NCBI GenBank assembly: GCA_020746835.1
Contig: JAGPNK010000020.1
Coordinates: forward strand, 124,001-188,000
DNA from: Stachybotrys elegans
Lineage: Eukaryota; Ascomycota; Sordariomycetes; Hypocreales; Stachybotryaceae
Length of the DNA stretch: 64,000 nt
Direction of reading: 5' to 3'
Both the position numbers and the translations under genes were made by a program. Shown here one piece after another: positions 32,354 to 43,895 of this stretch. Positions within the stretch are counted from its first letter, which is position 1. Each line of letters begins with the position of its first letter. Below the pieces are notes generated by a model. It ran no database searches. It saw nothing but the letters and a program-made list of their open reading frames with translations, and had not been told where the DNA came from.

Positions 32354-34926
32354 ATGCATGTCCCAGACGATGAAGATTGTGAGGCCTTGCAGGTGAGTCT
32401 CCTTATGCCAAAGAAATAACAAACCCAAAAACAAACAAACTTCAGTCACAAAAGTTTCAGTTCTGTCCGAACAGTTTGCTAACGATTGACCAGGCCGCCG
32501 TACCACTCCATTCGTTCCCGAGCCAGGAGCTTTACGTTGAGCGTTTCGAGTCCGGAACCCTCATCGAGATGATGAACGAAACAAAAGAAATCTCCAAGTT
32601 CAACGAAGCTCATTGGATATTCCAATCATGGGTGATTGGGGAAATACCAGGACTCACAACTGCGTTCGCCAAGACATGGCTAGTATTGGTGAATGAAAAA
32701 CCAGAACGAGATCCAGACCACGCCACAATCCCGTTCCCAGCCATTGGAGATGCATTCAGCGTTGATTTCGATGCCAGCATCACAAGAGATGAACAAAAAT
32801 ATACGTTGGTGTGTCTTCGAGCTTCAAGGATCCCCAACCCATACCACGCCCTAGGTTCGAGCGCAGGTTGTGAAATGGCCGCGAAACTGGCCGCATTTGA
32901 GGTGTCTGTGCCACGGTCCTGGCAGAATGATGAGGGTGATCACGTTGAGCTGGATCTCGTGTCGGAATGGAAGGTCACTTCATCGATCGACTGTGTCCCC
33001 AACGGCCTTCTCTCCGCCAGCAGCAGCCAGGGCTTGTTCATCAAGCTGAGTGCAGCCTCGACAACGTATGAGGCGGAGCTGGCTGCTTTGCGCACCTTTA
33101 TTGAGGGAACTGGCCGAAGAAACGGACCTGGTGATAAGTCGATGCGCGCCTTTGAAATGCTTCAGGACTTTCGGGTGGGTTGGAAGACTTTTTATGATCT
33201 GCACGATGCGTTCCCGCATCTTAAAGACCCCGAAAAAGCCAAGCATCGAATTCCCAAGATCCTTATCGACAAGTTTCGAAGCTTCACACCAGACCACCGA
33301 GCTGCTTTTGATGGCCTGGCTCGCATACCAAATGGCATCTACTTCGTCAACGGTTGTCCCGGCGCCGGGAAGACGGAGTGGAACATGGTGGTAGCAGCCC
33401 TGATACAAGCAAAGGGCCGCCCGGGTGTCAGACGGAAGAGGAGTCCCATCCTCTTCTTAGTAGACATCAACCAAGCCGTCGACGAGGCGGCTAATCGGTA
33501 CTATAAGCTCTGCGAGGACGCTGGAATACAGGCACGCATCATCCGGATGCACGGGTGGCCGTACGAGATGCGCCACAGTGAAAGGATGAATGCGACAGAA
33601 GCAGATATCCAAGGAGCTACCGATGAGGCCGTGCCAGAGTTTACTAGGAAGTTTCTTGAGACGTCCAGCCTTGCTCGACACGCACAATCGCCAACGAGTA
33701 ACAGCAAGGCACCATCGTTGGACGAGGCAGCGTGGCGTTATTATGAACGGCACAAAGACGACTGTTTCAAAGACCTGAGCAAGATCCTCTCACGAATGGA
33801 TGCCGGTGAGGTACTGACGACGCCTGACTGGAAATCGCTTCGAGGGATGGTTTCCTGTCTGTATAAAGCTGTCTTGGCTCAAGCCGACTTCGTGGCGACA
33901 ACACCAGTAGCCACTTATGGTTCTTTCTCGAAGCTATTTCGTCCTGATGTGGTATTCATGGACGAGGCGCCTCACGCAAGAGAGCTGACATCCTTGATCC
34001 CACTCGCATTCTTTGATCCGCTAGCCTGGATCTTTACTGGCGATGTGAACCAGACTCGCCCTTTCGTCAAGTCTGGCAGCCGTGCCTCGGCGATACGGGA
34101 TGGCATGAGGTGGAATCCCTTCGCTAAGCAGTTGCAATACAGCATGATGGCCCGCGCCGCGACCATCGGAGCGATAAATGGGAAACTCCTTGTCAACAAG
34201 AGGGCTTTTGGGAACTTGCATCAACTTCCTTCAAAGATGTTTTATCAGGGTCAAATGGTCTCGGGCAACGAGGCAAGCGACTCCGTCTTGAGCAAATGCA
34301 GCGATGTCCATCATGATCACCTCTCGCCAAGCATGTACCCTGCCAGCACCATCTACCTGAAAGGGTGGCTAGAGGGTCTTCTGGGAAATGGTGTACAAAT
34401 CGCCAGCAACCGCATACTGGTACACCTCGAAAGCAAGGAAGAAGAATCGCAGAGGAGTTTCTGGAACCCGACTCACTTTCAGTGGATGACACAACATGTG
34501 AAAGCACTACTGCACGACACAAACTTCCGAAACCTTTCTGGCGACGGCCCAGGCTCAGTCATGCTACAAACGCCCTACAGCATGGCGGTCCGGCAATATC
34601 ACGCTGAAGTTCAGACATGGCCAAAGCACCTACAGGAGAGATTGCAAGTAGTAACTGTGGACAAGGCTCAGGGCAACCAAGCAGATGTTGTCTTCCTGGA
34701 CACAGTCAGAACAACTGGACCAGGCTTCATGGACGATCCGCAGCGCCTGAATGTAGCCATCACTCGGGCAAGGCAAGCTGAGGTGATTGTGATGCACCCG
34801 GGAATGACTCGGCGAAAGAGATCAGGCAGGATGGTTCGAACAGAGTATACCTCGCAGCTTTGGGAAGACGCGGTTGCGGAGAACAGCATTCTCTGCTTGC
34901 ATGAGCAACAAACAGGCGTACCTTAA
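32354..34926 (+). CDS. Divergent UPF1-like SF1 helicase (823 aa)
   Basis: Exon 1 is 32354-32392 (MHVPDDEDCEALQ), the intron is 32393-32493 (GTGAGT; GCTAAC branch) and exon 2 is 32494-34926. Residues 1 to about 280 match nothing I know. The helicase core has motif I GCPGAGKTEW (about 300), motif II VVFMDEAPHARELTSLIPL (DEAP where UPF1/SEN1 have DEAA or DEAG; about 503), motif III IFTGDVNQTRPF, motif V VTVDKAQGNQADVVFLDTVR and motif VI DPQRLNVAITRARQAEVIV. All ATPase residues look intact, so it should be active. About 190 residues, partly low complexity, separate motifs I and II. Motifs V and VI place it in the UPF1-like AAA_11/AAA_12 group. It lies 1.0 kb downstream of the RID-type gene in the same direction. 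The substrate (RNA or DNA) cannot be told from sequence. Confidence 0.88.
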
Positions 34927-35371
34927 CCTGCCAGTGTTAGTGGGAGGCAGCCCACGGCGTGTCATGAGTGCCGGAGAGACTGTGGGACCAGACTAGAAGA
35001 CGGAGGAACAAGGACAGGGGAGTTATTTACTGAAGGCCAGCCTAGGCTTGGGATACTAATTTGCTGTTTGTGTTATTGGAGCATGACTGGGTAGCAGTAG
35101 AGCCCCGCATCAGCCAAGCGATCATTGTCGAGAAGAGGGAATTTATGCCAATTGGTGTTTTCATTGAAAGAGTCGTGTGAGCAGCGTTGAGTGAGGCCAG
35201 TGGTGACACGGAGCGTGGGTACTGGTAGAGCACGAGACAATTAGGCTCAGGGGATGCTTCTGGAGAAGACGTTTACTAAAGGCTTAAGCCCTCATGGACC
35301 TCATCCTGCCTGATTGTCAGGGAATACGGTGAACGAGAAGTTACAGTACCAGGTAGCCCAGGGATGACGGG

Positions 35372-35408
35372 GGAGGACGAAGGAGGACGAAGGAGGACGA
35401 AGGAGGAC
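35372..35408. repeat. 10-bp tandem repeat (GGAGGACGAA)
   Basis: About 3.7 copies of a perfect 10-bp unit. Confidence 0.85.
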
Positions 35409-35884
35409 CCGATTCCCCAGGCCGTTGGTGGCTGAGTTGTGTGATATAGCCATTTCTAGATGGGAAGCTATCAAAAGCAGAATCATGGTAGCCTTCAAGG
35501 TCAGAGAATGAGCCATCCGACACGAGTAATAAAAAAGCCAGATCTACAGAGTATCGTATTAAGGACCCTTGCTCCAACTTGCAGCACAGACTGGGGGAAG
35601 CTCGGTGACGTGACCGGGAAAGAAATAAGAAATGGATTCGCATCGATATTAACATGGGCGTGCAAAATAGTGGAGGGAAAGTGGAAGAGGGGGTGTATAT
35701 ACATGTAGATAGTATCGAGGATGGTGTTTGGTGGCGTTTGGCGGTGCTATGTAGGGCTGTTGGTATGTATGTATGACGGTAGCTAGTGCTGGATGCATGT
35801 GTTATTGCGTATTATTGCGTGTAGTGGATGGGAGACTTGGTGAGAGGATTGGCCTGGTGCTACAGGAGAAACACCGAGGTAACA

Positions 35885-35912
35885 GGAGGAGGAGGAGGAG
35901 GAGGAGGAGGAG
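35885..35912. repeat. (GGA)n microsatellite
   Basis: Nine uninterrupted GGA triplets, outside any supported gene. Confidence 0.85.
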
Positions 35913-38900
35913 AACGGAAGATGAAGACGCTCAAGAAAGGCGGGTCTTGGACGGCGAGTTCCATATACATACACACCTAGGTAGCAGATGCCACAAGACA
36001 GACCTGTTGGCCATGGCCAAGGGTATCCGGCAGAGGTCAAAGGGCACAGAAGGAGGCGTGTGTCGAGAGGCATCAGACTTCCTTGGAGCGGTGAGATTGA
36101 CAGGATAGCGGTGCGGTTGTCGGCGGGCCTCCTATGACGTAGCATACCTCGGAAGCAGGTAGGGCAAAGAGTAGAGCGAGGTGGACGAAATGGGATCAGG
36201 TCGAGGGCAGCAGACTGCAGCCACGATTGGGTGCGGGAGTCTCAGCCTAGGGCCATCTGACCAAGAAAACAAGGGGTTCTTCCTCCATCGTGGAGCAAGC
36301 TAGACGGGATTGTGCTCGAGGTCGCGCCCGCGCCAGCGCCCACATATCTCGTCTTGCGCTATGGTGTGCCGTGAGGGAGGTATCCCACGTCCCATGTTGC
36401 TGCTGTCCATGGCGGGCGCATGAGCTTCCACTCGCTAAGTGCGGCCTCTCTCTCTTCCTAAAATCAGTCCATGAGTGGGCAAAGCCATAATTCATTCCCC
36501 GTCTTCGCCCTCTCCGATGCCAGGCTGCTGGGTATTTTAATATGCACTGCACGGTAGTATAAGCGCCTTGCCCCGCTCGCCCGCCCCGCCACTGTTCGGC
36601 TCTGATCGCCCATTTCTTCATTACCCGCACCGAGGTTTTGTCCTGGCATTCACGGTCCATTCGCCGGGCCTCCAAAATGCGCAGTCCATTGGTCCCCATT
36701 GTGTACGGAGTAGCGGGACATCTCTTCGGAGGGAGAAGACACCAAAAACCACTAGGTACAAGGCGTACCATGACCTGAGGTTAGATCCAAATATAACATG
36801 CTAGGCTAGGCTTGGCCAAGTCGGTATCACAAAGGGCCCTTCCCCTGGTGTAGATTGCGGGGGGTCAAGGTAAAGGGTCCAAGTGGCCAAGACATCACGA
36901 GGGGCTTGGCTGGTTGCTTGAATAGGCTACACAAATAGGCACTTTGAAGCCAAGATGCGGATCGTCCGTCCCAGCACAAGAGCATAAACACATGCCGTCA
37001 TTCGTTTCAGGTTGGCTGGTGCGAGGGCAGGAGATCTGAGTATGGGCGGCCAGAGGGGCAAATCATGGGACGGCTCCAGGAGAAAATAGCGAAAGGCGCT
37101 ACAAAGAGACCTCTCCGGCTGCGGGAGCCTTTCTCCTCCTCGAAAGCATGAGTAAGGGCCCGAATTTCTGCTGAACACCACTGACTCAATGACCGTCGAA
37201 CGGACCGGAAGCATACCTCGGGAGTAGGGCGACTGAATCTAACCCAGGAAGTCCAGAACGCGCAGTGGCTTGCTGGTACCAGGCAATCTAAGAACCTGTA
37301 CATAGTATCTTTAAACAAAGGGAGAGAGGCTGGCAGAAGAGCCAAGACTTGGATGGAGCAATCCACGTCCAACACAGAAGAGGGGCAGGCGGTACATAGC
37401 CGAATTGACTGACCGAGGGCTCCCCGCAATGCAGACAGACCTTGGCCAGGGATGGATTTGCTTGAGAGCGTGGTCGAAGTGGGCACGAGACGTTGGACAG
37501 AGCTGATGTTGGAGGGTGATGAGCAGACGACTGAACAAGCAACAAGATGACATGCACGACGTCAGGCAGTGAAGCGGAGGAGCAGAACGAAGCGTGGGCC
37601 TGATGCGTCGTGTTTATCAGACGGAGTAATGCGAGGTAGGCCAGGCAGTCGGTTTGGGTAAACCCACGAAATGACCAGGCTGAATAGAAGGGCGGAGGGC
37701 GCAGAAGGGGAGAAAAGGAGGAAGAGCGACGTCTCGTAGAGAGGCCCCAAAAAGTCCATGTACGTATTCTTATACAATCCGAGGGCATCGAAATAACCAC
37801 AGGGCTGATGTACCAGGACTAGGTCGAATACTTTTCTTTGCATTGGACACTACCTGCCTGCGCAGGGGCGGGGGGGAGGGGAGAGGAGAGGGGGAGTGTG
37901 AAAATTAAGGTAGGGGCCGTATCCATAGTCGACCGTGAGGGTGGTGTGGCTATGAATTGTCGTCCAAGGGACCAAGGGAGCGAGTGAGAAGGCAGGATGA
38001 GAAAATCAAGCTTTTTAACGCGACGGGGTGTACAAGATGCGGCCGGCGTGTGGGTGTGGTCCGAGCATCATGGATCGGGTTCAAGGGCAAGGAGAATTGA
38101 AGAACTGGATTCACCAAGCGCTCCGTGCTCCGCTAGACACCCGAATTGCAGGGCTGGGGCTGTGTACATACCGTAGTTGAAGGCTGGCGATATGCCATGC
38201 AGAAACTGTATTCGATAAGCAATATGCCTCCCCCTCATGTACTGTATGGAGCAGGCTGGAACATGTTGGCAGATCGATTGCGTCTCTGCGCTGATGGTTT
38301 GCCGGACACGATGAGGGCTTAGACATGTGGTGCTCCTGCGCCTCGCGGCTCACCTGTTGTCGTCTGAAGAGGTACCGCGTTTGCTTCACAGACCGATTCA
38401 GCCAGCCTAAGATAGCCTCTCCTTGCTATGCCTCGAGGGGAAGGGCGCCGCTGTTCCACATGCCGCGTGGGACCCTTCGATAGAAATTGCCTCATAAGTA
38501 GGCTAGGCACTTTTAGTTCTGTTCCGACAAAATTCTGTGCATTCCCAAGGGTCGAAGAGCCACGGGAGACGGAGCCCTAGGGCGAAACCAAAGAACGGAG
38601 TGGAAGTGCGGACTGGCATACATATCTGCAATTAAAGAGGTCGAAGCGAGAGCAGCGGGGGTTCAAGGCCCCTCCCTCGCTCCGATCGCTTCAAAGTGCC
38701 GGGCATTTAAAACGATCCATCCCATGAAGCACCAGCGCGTGCGCCCGTTGGAGGCAGAAAAGCTTGGCACTTGTTGCAGCAGGGTACCTTTGCGTGTCGT
38801 GCGGGCGAGAGCTGCCAGTTTGTGCAGACGAACATGCATGCAGATGGCATTCTCACGCCACACCCTCACTTGTGTCTGGGGGTCAGGGGTGGAGAGAAAT

Positions 38901-40186
38901 AGAGGCTCTCCCATTGGCTGACCACTTGCTCTCGTCCTGCATCGAGTCGTTGATGCCATGTACGTACTACGTGTGCACACGCTTTGCTGCTGGCTGCTTG
39001 CTGCGCAGTGGGCGGTTGCTGTTTGTTTTGCTCGATTCCCCCTGTAGCCCTCGTCACCTCACATCGGTCATGTGCACGAATACATGTGCGGGCTTGGAAC
39101 TCGCCTCGGAGCGCATGCGGCGTTCAAGCCTGTTTCCCGGTGAGGCTTGGGTCCCCGTCCGTCTCGAAAGCTCGGGGATTCGTCATGGTGTCCAAGGGGC
39201 TAGCTAGCTAACAGGGAGATAGCTTGTAGCTTGACCGTGAAAATTACCGGTTGATCCAAGAGTAGTCGGCCATGGCCATAGTCCTGGTTGCTTAGTCTGA
39301 AACGGGACAGAAAGCCAGCCGCCAGCGAGCGCGTGTCATGAGGTCGAGGAATCTCGGCGGGAGACTGGGAAGGGCAGGGCTATGGTGGCCGGGCACGGCG
39401 CGGCAGGGCAGGGCATGGCATGATTTGGCACGCAGCAGGCGGATCGGCGTTGGTGGGTAGTATGTGCCGTAAAGTACGTACTATTGCTGTAGTGCAGTGC
39501 AGTGGATGATGAGGTGGAAGAGACGTGGTGGGTGTGTGTGCATGTGTCGTGTGTTGGTACAAGGTAGGTTAGTGAAGTTGGTCAAGGTGAGCACATTGAG
39601 GGAGCTCGAGCTTGAGCCTGGAGCATGGAGGCAACCCCGCCAGAAACCCGACGCTTTCCCTCGCAGGTAGGTGTTCCATTTGTGACGCGCGGTGGGTCCC
39701 ACCTGCCTGTACCTGATGGAGATACGAGCCACCAGCAATTGAGGTGCTACAAGTCAGAAAGCACATGGTATTTCCTTAACAATTGGACATGGACGACCCG
39801 AGGTTGGGGAAGAGGGTTTCAGGCCACATGGATTTGGATGACGTGAAGGTTTTACTTTGGCTGAGGCAGTTGACTCGCAGCCGGGCTGTGTCTCGGCCAG
39901 CCTTCCGCATTCTGACCTCTCTGCCTGCCTTTGGTCCTTCATGCCTGGCCTCAATTCAGTATTCTACATACATAGTTGTACCTACGGTGCCGCCGTGATC
40001 CATGCGGGACGGTCCATCCAAAGACGTAATGACCACCAGCTGAGGACCTATCATCTGCTTGCGTTCCGGTTCATGACGATCATCCTGCCACGAATGGGGT
40101 TTAGCGGGAGAATTAACCACGCATTTGATCCCCCGATTTTCTCCTCTCCGGTTTGCTCCTTTCCCCAGTCACGTTCGTGCATGCGT

Positions 40187-40255
40187 ACACACATACATAC
40201 ATACAGAGAGAGAGAGTGTGTGTGTGTGCGTGTGTGTGCGTGTGTGTGCGTGTGC
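40187..40255. repeat. Compound microsatellite: CA, CATA, GA, then GTGTGTGTGC units
   Basis: A (CA)n/(CATA)n part passes into (GA)n and then (GT)n with a 10-bp period (GTGTGTGTGC, about three copies). The alternating purine-pyrimidine part could adopt Z-DNA. It lies 0.9 kb upstream of the ATG at 41160. Confidence 0.85.
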
Positions 40256-41124
40256 TCTTTTAATCCCGCTCCCAAATAAGATGCCCCCAACTCCTGTTTT
40301 AGGGTCTGGGGGTCCAGCAAGAGCGGCGAGCCATCCGCCACACTCCCGGCTCCAACCCGGGCCCCTGCATCCACCATCCACCATCCACTCGCTTCCTGTG
40401 CCTGTGGGCGGCCTCCCAACATCCTGGTGCTCTCGTGTCATTGAAGGGTAGGTCTGCTAAGCCGGCGAGAGACAGAGTTTGTCCCTCGCTGTTCGTGCTT
40501 CACCTACACACACCTACCTAACTGCTGTGGTAGCATCGCTGTGCTGGAGAGTGACAACGTCTTCCCTTACCCTCTTGCCCTTCCCTTTCCCATGGTTAAG
40601 ATAGAGTTGCAGGTCCGACAAACGTGAGCCATCCTTATTCACGATGCATGACCCATGCATGCATCAATATTTCCCTAAACCGTCCTCCCACGCCGCCTAT
40701 CCCATCCCTTTCGCCCTCTTACACTTTTCCCATTACCTCTGTCTATAGAGGTTAGTACCTTGGGTATTGCAGGTAGCTCGAGGTATCCTCTGCACAGACA
40801 GAGGGCAGGTAGGCAATGTCGATTTGCATAGCCCATTCTGGTGCGGTGAGGTGGTGTACTTGCCCCTATGGGTACGGCTACCACAGCGCTGACCGGAAGA
40901 GGGGTTGAGGCACGCTTCGGGCGGTAGCTTGCAAAGTACCGCGGTGGGCTGGCCAATGTACACAGGCTCGTGGATCTCCGTGCCTGCCTCAGTTACTGGG
41001 CGGACCTTGCCTTACCTGGAATACATGAGGTGACCTTCGCTCCCTCTTCTCCCTACTTGGGCCTGACCAGGAAGGGCCTGGGCTGGTCCCAGACCCTATA
41101 TCAAGCCTCGTCGCCGCCTCCCAA

Positions 41125-41670
41125 ATGTTCGCCATCTACACTTCGACCCCGAGACGGGCATGCGCCCAGATCCGGGCGACCTTGCCGGTGACGCTCTGTC
41201 AACATCCAATATCAATATCAATTCCAATTTCACGTCTGAATCTCCTACTTCCACTTGGCCTCCATCTTCACCTTCACCTTCACCTTCATCGTTACCTCTA
41301 CCGTCGGCTTCATCTTCATCTTCATCTCCTTCTCTCCTTGCTCCATTGTCCTCTTCTACTTCTCAGCAGCCTCCGCATACATCCAGGCCTCATCGCCAAC
41401 AACGATCCTCTCTCCATCACTCTTCGGCTCCTTCAGAGCTCAGCTCACCATCCGGGACAGCCTCTCTACCACCGCCTCACCAGCAGTTGCAGCCGCGGAC
41501 ACGACAGCAGCGCACCTCGCAGACCTCGGCCTCTATTCCACGTGGTTCCTCCTCACCCCCACCCTCACCCTCTTCCTCTTCCTCTACTGCTACTGCCAAG
41601 ACGACCGGCCATTCTGCACAACCCATCACCAATAGTCAGCATGGCCCTGTTACGCCACGAGGTTACCTAG
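41125..41670 (+). other. Possible overlapping upstream ORF of the C2H2 factor
   Basis: An ATG 35 nt before the factor's ATG opens a 181-codon frame that overlaps the first 510 nt of the main coding sequence in another frame. If the transcript starts before 41125, this would reduce translation of the factor. Its peptide (rich in L, H and P) shows no domain, so it is not called as a gene. Confidence 0.3.
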
Positions 41671-43220
41671 GCGATTCGTCTACCCAAAACTTTGGCTGGT
41701 CTCCCAGCGGCAGCTTCACCCACGCAGCCGATCAAGGCTTCTCGCAGCAAGAATCTACCCTACCTGAAATGATCGCACCGAGCCCCCTGGTCCGCCACGA
41801 CCATGACCATCAGGCTCTGTCCTACTCTGCCTACGACGGGGCATATCCCCATCTCTGGCCTACTCCTTCTGCAGAACATCAGCCTTCTGTCTTCGCCAGC
41901 TCCGGCGGCGGCGACAACTACTACGCTCAGGGCAACTTGCCCCAGGCTATTGGCGTGGGCAATACCGCCTCAAGTCTACAAATTGAAATCCCCGACCGAA
42001 CTCGGTCATACAGTAGCCCTGTGAAGTCAATCATGAATCAAGCCTTGAGCCCCAAGAGCGGCCAAGATTCCATCGTGAGCTCGCATGCCCCGATGCCTGA
42101 TAGTGATGACCCTCACTCCTCCTCAAACCATACCCAGCCTCACCAGCCGGGTCCATCATCCTACACCGACGAGGCCGCTATGGACCTCGCCGACTATACA
42201 TCTCTTGATGATCACCTATTCATGCATGCCCGCCCGGCTAGTCCGAGTAATGCACTGCAGCAACAAGACATCGACGGCGCCGCTTCCTCCCATGATCAAG
42301 GCCTCCAGAATCCAGGAGCCTCACCATCACCTTCCTATCCCGCCCCAGGAACCGTCAATCCCATGGACATCATGCCTGCCTCCACCGAGAGGGAGCTCTG
42401 GTATAGAAACGAGCACCAGTTCCATCCCTCGTACGAGCGTCATGCTGAAGCTGGTCCGTCAATGAGCCAAGATGCACATGAGCACCCCCACATGAAAGCC
42501 CAGCTGCATCAGCAGTCCAACAAAGGCAAGAATCTCCAGTTGGTGATGCCTACTGCCGACCGATTTAGCCAAGAGGAAGACGCTGAGCGAGACGACGTCG
42601 TCATGGAAGATTTACCCCTGTTGAGTCACTTGAACGCCGGGCAATCAGCTGGCCAGAGTCGCCGGATGAGCTATTCATCGGACCACGCCGCAGCGCTTCC
42701 TGCTACATCCACAAACGCTTCCTCACACAACACGCCATCGACCATGCTGGACAGCCCCTCACCCGAATCGGCCTCCAGTTCTGATTTTCGGTACAGCGCC
42801 TCCCCGCAGTTGGGCCATAGCATGCCATCCCCGAGGAATGCCATTTTTCGCTGCGATGAACCGGGCTGCAACCAGGTCTTTGACCAGCCTCACAAGCTTA
42901 AGTAAGTCCTCGTCCCTCTCCTTCGACACGAACCCCCGTGCTTACGAGTCTCAAGACACCACCAACGGTATCATAGTAAAGACCACAAATGCACATATCC
43001 CGGCTGTGGCAAGGGCTTCGGAACCAAAACCCATCTGCAACGACACATAAACGACAGACACGAGAAGAAGAAAAAGTACCACTGTGCTTTACAGGGGTGT
43101 GACTACTCCAAAGCAGGCGGCAAAGCCTTCCCACGGAAGGACAACTGGAAGAGGCACATGACAAAGATTCACAACATGGATCCTAATCATCTTCCAGAGC
43201 CTGTGGAGGTGGACCCCTAA
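41160..43220 (+). CDS. C2H2 zinc-finger transcription factor (668 aa)
   Basis: Exons 41160-42901 and 42956-43220; the 54-nt intron splits the first finger just after HKLK. The C-terminal 95 residues carry three C2H2 fingers: CDEPGCNQVF..HHQRYH, CTYPGCGKGFGTKTHLQRH and CALQGCDYSKAGGKAF..WKRHMTKIH. The C-x4-C spacing in all three is typical of this fungal group. The N-terminal 570 residues are low complexity (S, P, Q, H), as in activation or repression regions. The start is uncertain: 41160 is the first in-frame ATG, but an out-of-frame ATG at 41125 precedes it and its frame overlaps the main frame to 41670. The protein ends LPEPVEVDP. I cannot name an orthologue. The finger arrangement makes DNA binding and nuclear location very likely. 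Confidence 0.85.
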
Positions 43221-43895
43221 CACATTGGGGGCTCTCGGTTGCCAAAACAACCGGGAGCCCCCGTATCATGAACCTCTTAGGGAGCAAAAGAAACCATTCA
43301 GACCATCGTTGTGCTCTGCACTGGCCACGGCTACTCGATGGGTTCTTATGATATTGATGACACGGATACAAATGACTTCACTGGGTGCACAGGGGGGAGC
43401 GGTATGGGTTGGTCGGTGTTGGATCATTCTTTTCTCTGGTGTGGGCTTTTTATTTAGGAGTCGAGAGAATGTACATTCAGGAGAGGGGGTGCTATTTGTA
43501 TACAACATACGATGGTTGTGTCCCCTTGGGACAGTTCGAGTTGTTGCTTGGGCCTCCACGCATACCTTCGTTTCTAAATCTACCATGTCTCTCGTTCTTT
43601 CAAAACTTCATCCAGTGAATCATAGCATGTCGTTGGGCATTGAGCCTCTAGCCGGGTCCTGGGAGTGGGGACATGCCGTCTGTCTATGGTGACGGTCTGT
43701 CGGATATGATATGTAAGAATTTGGCGAGCCAGGGGTAGACGATTGTCCAGGCTTCCACCGAAACGAGTGCGTGCCTGTCTGGGGCGCAAGCCTGGGCTCG
43801 GCGCAACGCATAGGATTGGTTGAGCAGGAGTTCAGGGCGAGACGCGGTAATGCATAAAGCTTTCGGCGAGATGCTTGGCATCGAACCTTGGCATC
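43221..43895. other. Convergent 3' region between the C2H2 factor and RRP40
   Basis: Both genes end here. Just after the stop at 43220 is an inverted repeat (GGGGGCTCTCGGTTG .. CAACCGGGAGCCCCC, about 43227-43263) able to form a strong hairpin. No gene is seen. Confidence 0.55.
43227..43263 (+). repeat. GC-rich inverted repeat after the C2H2 factor stop
   Basis: Left arm GGGGGCTCTCGGTTG and right arm CAACCGGGAGCCCCC pair over about 15 positions, with one mismatch (CTC against GAG is kept; T opposite G in the middle), around a short AT-containing loop. It begins 7 bp after the TAA at 43218-43220, so it would form in the 3' UTR. Confidence 0.55.

Larger units (their letters stand above)
34927..41159. 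other. 6.2-kb stretch without a supported gene, upstream of a C2H2 factor
   Basis: No frame longer than about 180 codons is seen, and none matches a known family; the frames overlap on both strands. It contains several simple repeats listed separately (35372, 35885, 40187). The region could be a long promoter and leader of the transcription factor at 41160, as known for developmental regulators in filamentous fungi, or could contain non-coding RNA genes; the sequence alone does not decide. Confidence 0.5.

Noticed and set aside
37000..37843. Cluster of overlapping minus-strand frames (80-170 codons)
   Set aside because: Three frames compete over the same bases, with no splice model that gives a recognisable protein.
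38655..38685. T-arm-like sequence GGGGGTTCAAGGCCCCT
   Set aside because: It folds like a tRNA T-arm, but the loop ends in G instead of a pyrimidine and no matching acceptor strand or D-arm is found upstream at tRNA distance.
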